Shown piece by piece: positions 60,651-64,000 of a stretch of 64,000 nt of DNA. A model generated the notes under the pieces. The model saw only the letters and a program-made list of their open reading frames with translations, was not told where the DNA came from and ran no database searches. The DNA is taken from contig JAJVDF010000001.1 in assembly GCA_022410635.1 (NCBI GenBank), positions 10,459,700 through 10,523,699 of the forward strand, written 5' to 3'. Each line of letters opens with the position of its first letter. Within the stretch, counting starts at the first letter, position 1. A program made the translations under genes and the position numbers. The DNA comes from Tretioscincus oriximinensis (lineage: Eukaryota; Chordata; Lepidosauria; Squamata; Gymnophthalmidae).

Positions 60651-62589
60651 TATGATGATGCTATGCGACCTCTTGCTGGAAATTCATCTATATTTCTTTA
60701 CCATGTCCAGAGTTATTGGGAGATCTTCCATTCAACCATGCCATACAAACAGATGAGCTGAGTTTTGCATACACTTTTCAGCTGAAACTGCTAGTTTAAT
60801 TTCTGACCAATCTGCTACTATCCATCACATTTTCATGCATCTCCAATTACAGCTATACTACATGATTTTCTTTTGCTTAATTTTTAGTTAATAATTTAAG
60901 AAAATATTCACTGGACACTGTAAAAAAATCTAAAATAAGTCCAAATAAGATGCATATATTAAAAGGAAATTTTCCATATCTAATAGTAATTTTCAAGTGA
61001 CACTGTTGCCTATTTGTCACAGGTGAGACTTGGAAACAATTGAACAATTGGTACCATGGCCAGCTCACCTGCTGAAAAATTCATAAAAGCTGCAGAACAG
61101 AGTTGAGCAGACAATTTCAACATTTGGCAGCTGTTCTGCTCAACAGAAGAAGCACCAACTTATATTACAAAAATAAACCAAATATATTTTGAAGATTGAA
61201 GATAGAAAATGAACTCATGAAAATGTCACTATTACCTAGAGAAGCAGCATTCTTCTCTATAAAAATGTCCCAAATATGCAAAGACTCAAACAATATAGGA
61301 TTTTTCCAGACTCTTCTTTCAGGATATAGTGCAGATTACCTGCCCACTACCGGAATATTAAGAACACAAAACTCATTTTTATAGTATAAGGTGGGCTTAG
61401 CCTATAAAAGGTTATGCTTTTTCTTGCTAGTGTCTAACTACCAGATCCCATTGCAAGAAATTCTGCTCAAATATAATTTATTAACTCAACCTAATTTTTA
61501 AAAATGTTTTATTGCAATATTTCATCATTTTAACTTGATCAGCTTTTTTTCATGAAAAGTAAAATTTGTACTTCTTGAACAGTTACACACACACACACCC
61601 CAAAAATTCCCCTAATTCTGTAACATTTACTATTCAACTAGTTTTTATGATTTTTTTTAAAAAGCAGCTGTTGAAACGAAAAATGTTTTTGCTAATTCTT
61701 TTTCTCTTTACAGTGTCCAGCTCCAGAAATGTCAGCTTTTGGAATAAGCATAGAAACTTGCAAAAAGCTTTTGATTGAATACAATTTTGTTTTAATGCAA
61801 TTCCCTTAAAAATCATACCAAAACAAAAGTATACCTTCAGACTTACTGCGTGTCTCTCAAGGTACAAAACATAGAAATAAAAACCTCTTTAATGAAAGCT
61901 TTCAAGTTTCTCTTATGAAATGAAGCATTGCTTTGTTTCATATTTAATTTGCAATAGGATATCCAGGAGCTTAGCTAAAAGAGCTATTTTGGCCAGGGAC
62001 TTGACTCCTGCTGAGATGGGCTCCATGCAGAGGCAACATTCTACTGGAGACGAAATCCTCCACGCTGCATCACGTTCTCCTTTAAAGTTAATCTGGACAC
62101 ACCAGACTCAAGAGGAAATGAAAGGTGAGTTTCTCTCCCTTCGTATGGCCCTGAGACTTCCTGAGCAAAGCTGATTGGCCAAAACCTGNCATTTCCTTCT
62201 TGTTATTCCCAATTGTGTCTGTCAGACAGAATTAGTGTAGGGGAGAAACAAAACCCCAATCCTTAATGTTCAAATAGACAGTGTCTTAGCATATGGGGAA
62301 AACTAACACAGGAAAAGCTACTTTATACACCATAAGTATTCTTGTAAATTGTTATTATACTAATAGGTCCTTACTCAAAATGAGCTAGACCTAGAATAAA
62401 AGCCAAAAAGGGTACAGGAAAGAGTGTGTGCATGTGGAATCAATATAACCCATCTATGGAACACCAAAATATAATTCTCATTTGTTGACTCCATACTGAG
62501 GAAGTATTAAAAGTTTCTCTTGCAAACTTCTCAAGAAGCTGGACTGTCTGGGTCCCAATCTTGCAGAGCTCCTCTTAAGTTCCTATGCT
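60651..62589. other. Unassigned sequence
   Basis: No gene or named repeat, except an (AC)n run at about 61,583-61,598. The frame at 61920-62174 is open for 84 codons but shows no domain. Confidence 0.45.
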
Positions 62590-62639
62590 CTTATACACAG
62601 TGCTTTTTTTCCAGCACAAAAGGTGCCGGAACTAACACC

Positions 62640-62812
62640 GGCGGCGGGGGCGGGGGGCAAGCGCTCGGGCGGGGTGGGGGGGGCAAGCGGGCGGGGGGGC
62701 GAGCGAGCGCGCGGGGGGCGAGCGAGCGGGCGGGCGCGAGCGGGCAGGGGGGGCGAGCGGGCGGGGGGGCGAGCGGGCGAGAGGGGGGGTGAGCGGGCGT
62801 GGGGGCGGGGCC
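62640..62812 (+). repeat. GC-rich variable tandem repeat inside the MITE
   Basis: Units like GCGAGCGGGCGGGGGG repeated with variation, alternating G-runs with GCGAGCG. It is prone to G-quadruplexes and probably to assembly error. Confidence 0.85.
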
Positions 62813-62946
62813 ACGCCCCCCTTGCCGGCGGCCAATGCAGCAGTACCGCGCCCCCTCCGCCGCTGCTGCCGTCCACTAACTCTGCCCCCCTAATAAAAGG
62901 TGCCGATACTGCTGCGTTGGCCGCCGGCGAGGGGGGCATGGCCCCG
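62806..62946. repeat. Internal foldback in the MITE
   Basis: 62,806-62,845 and 62,907-62,946 are reverse complements over about 40 bp with few mismatches (for example GCCGGCGGCCAATGCAGCAG against CTGCTGCGTTGGCCGCCGGC). A third, direct copy of the left arm lies at about 62,986-63,026. Confidence 0.85.
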
Positions 62947-63112
62947 CCGCCCCGCCTAAATAAAAGGTGCCGCCTAAATAAAATAACGCCACGCCCCCCC
63001 CGCCGGCGGCTACCGCAGCAGTTCCGCCCCCCCCCCCGCCCCCCCGCCTAAATAAAAGGTGCCGGAACTGCGTTCTGGTACGTTCCGTCACAAAAAAAGC
63101 CCTGCTTATACA

Positions 63113-64000
63113 CCAATCTCAAGGCAACCTCTGGGTTAATAACTTTGGTCACTGGGTGGTCTTAAGTAACTTTCTCTTTCATGTGAACATTAAATTATCA
63201 CACAGCCTGTCTTGAACTGATGAGTTCCTGTGAAAATGTAGAATCTGATCATAAACTTTCTACTGGGAAATAAGGTCGGATAATGACATTTAAACTAAAA
63301 TTGTACCCTGTCTTTCTCTTACATGATACAAGCTCATCAACTTCTGGACATGACCATATGCTTCTAAAACAGAACTGTTATTTGTACCCAAGCACCTTGA
63401 CCTTATTCCAAAGAAAAGGCCTCTATGTGTGCACAGGTAAATCTCGATTTTCAGTTAATTCGGTCCATATTGTTGCTGGTAAGTCAACAATTCACAAAAC
63501 AAGAGGTGTTTTTTTCTTGCGTCCGCGTATCCCTTTTTAGGGCTCTTATGACTAAACTTCCACCTGGTTAGTCAAGGAAAAAAAATGGATTAAGCTCGTC
63601 CTTTAGGACTGTGGAAGTTTAAAAGCAGTCTCTACCTTGTGAATTTATAAATTCATAAACCAGGAACTCATAAAGGGAGAAATACCAATAATTTGCTGTC
63701 AATAGGTGAGCAAATAGGTTTCAAGTTAAACATGCACGCCAGCATTCCCTCTAATAGTATGATGTCATTCAGTAGCATTACTTAGTGTGAAGTTTGTTGA
63801 GGAAAGACACCTATAAATATATTTAATTTTTTACTGTTTTGAATGTTCATTTCCCAAAATGTTTCTGTGACAAGATCCCACTGATGCATAAATTCAATAT
63901 GGTTAGCATATCCATATTAAAGATTGTACTTATTTTATGAATAGAAAACGTCTGTACAAATCTTCTTTTGTTTTCAGATAAATCTGGCAGAATTTTGGCA
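63113..64000. other. Unassigned sequence
   Basis: AT-rich sequence without a supported gene or named repeat. 63,432-63,540 has slight DNA-transposon texture and is discussed among the rejected items. Confidence 0.4.

Larger units (their letters stand above)
62590..63112. mobile_element. hAT-type MITE with GC-rich interior
   Basis: The element is 62,598-63,104 (507 bp), flanked by identical octamers CTTATACA at 62,590-62,597 and 63,105-63,112, the 8-bp target duplication typical of hAT transposition. Ends CAGTGCTTTTTTTCC and, on the other strand, CAGGGCTTTTTTTGT are terminal inverted repeats. AAAAGGTGCCGGAACT lies just inside both ends in the same orientation. The interior is almost purely G and C, CpG-dense, with GAGCGGGCGGG-type tandem units (62,640-62,810). 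No transposase is encoded. Open frames across it (up to 142 codons) are low-complexity artefacts. Confidence 0.93.

Noticed and set aside
61700..62174. Possible exon after a TTTTTCTCTTTACAG acceptor-like string near 61,713
   Set aside because: The following frame has no recognisable product and ends after few codons. The acceptor-like string is expected by chance in T-rich DNA.
62520..63091. Several long open frames on both strands (up to 142 codons), rich in Gly, Arg, Pro and Ala
   Set aside because: They lie in the GC-rich tandem interior of a MITE, where stop codons are rare by composition. All frames give low-complexity peptides.
63425..63540. Possible decayed mariner/Tigger-like element (AAATCTCGATTTTCAGTTAA)
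   Set aside because: Only vague similarity, with no inverted ends and no TA-flanked boundaries found.
1..64000. CRISPR array, bacterial operon, rRNA or integrated virus
   Set aside because: No regularly spaced repeats, no dense coding, no LTR pair and no gag, pol or env-like frame was seen. The only polymerase relics are of the LINE type.

Overview
The window reads as non-coding nuclear DNA from a vertebrate, most likely a squamate reptile (lizard or snake). It is AT-rich and depleted of CpG, with many short single-base N gaps. It has no host exon that I can support. Its identifiable content is interspersed repeats typical of reptile genomes. These are CR1-clade LINEs with reverse-transcriptase fragments, L2-like LINEs, tRNA-headed SINEs with a GGCGGGATATAAAT-type tail (Sauria SINE-like, found in lizards and snakes), and non-autonomous DNA transposons with terminal inverted repeats. 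The species and the neighbouring genes cannot be told from the window.

Layout. 1-9,000 is mostly unassigned sequence with a near-perfect hairpin (245-330), a polypyrimidine tract, a foldback MITE (5564-5764) and small decayed LINE or repeat scraps. 9,000-12,240 is unassigned. 12,240-14,260 is a composite of degenerate L2-like LINE sequence and a 5'-truncated CR1, all on the minus strand. 14,260-20,220 holds L2-like 3' ends and copies of a recurring short repeat family, called R1 here. 20,225-28,570 is a long block almost free of recognisable repeats. 29,636-31,165 is the longest coding relic, a CR1 whose reverse-transcriptase frame is still readable but broken. 31,200-42,580 is mostly unassigned with small LINE scraps. 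42,583-44,069 holds a terminal-inverted-repeat element and an unexplained inverted repeat of 119-bp arms. 45,350-46,750 combines simple repeats, CR1 scraps and a candidate conserved non-coding block. 49,372-51,905 holds a SINE, a hAT-type MITE and a mariner/Tigger-type MITE with perfect 23-bp ends. 58,116-58,370 is an intact SINE. 60,432-60,650 is a cluster of R1 copies. 62,598-63,104 is a hAT-type MITE with exact 8-bp target duplications and a very GC-rich interior that contrasts with everything else.

There is no operon-like logic. The only proteins are relics of LINE reverse transcriptases (minus strand at 13.2-14.0 kb and 29.9-31.2 kb), inactivated by truncation, frameshift, deletion and a motif C substitution. 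If the region has host functions they would be regulatory, and two repeat-free stretches are listed as candidates on weak grounds. The most unusual objects are the GC-rich hAT MITE, the near-perfect hairpin at 245-330, and the inverted repeat at 43.6-44.1 kb.
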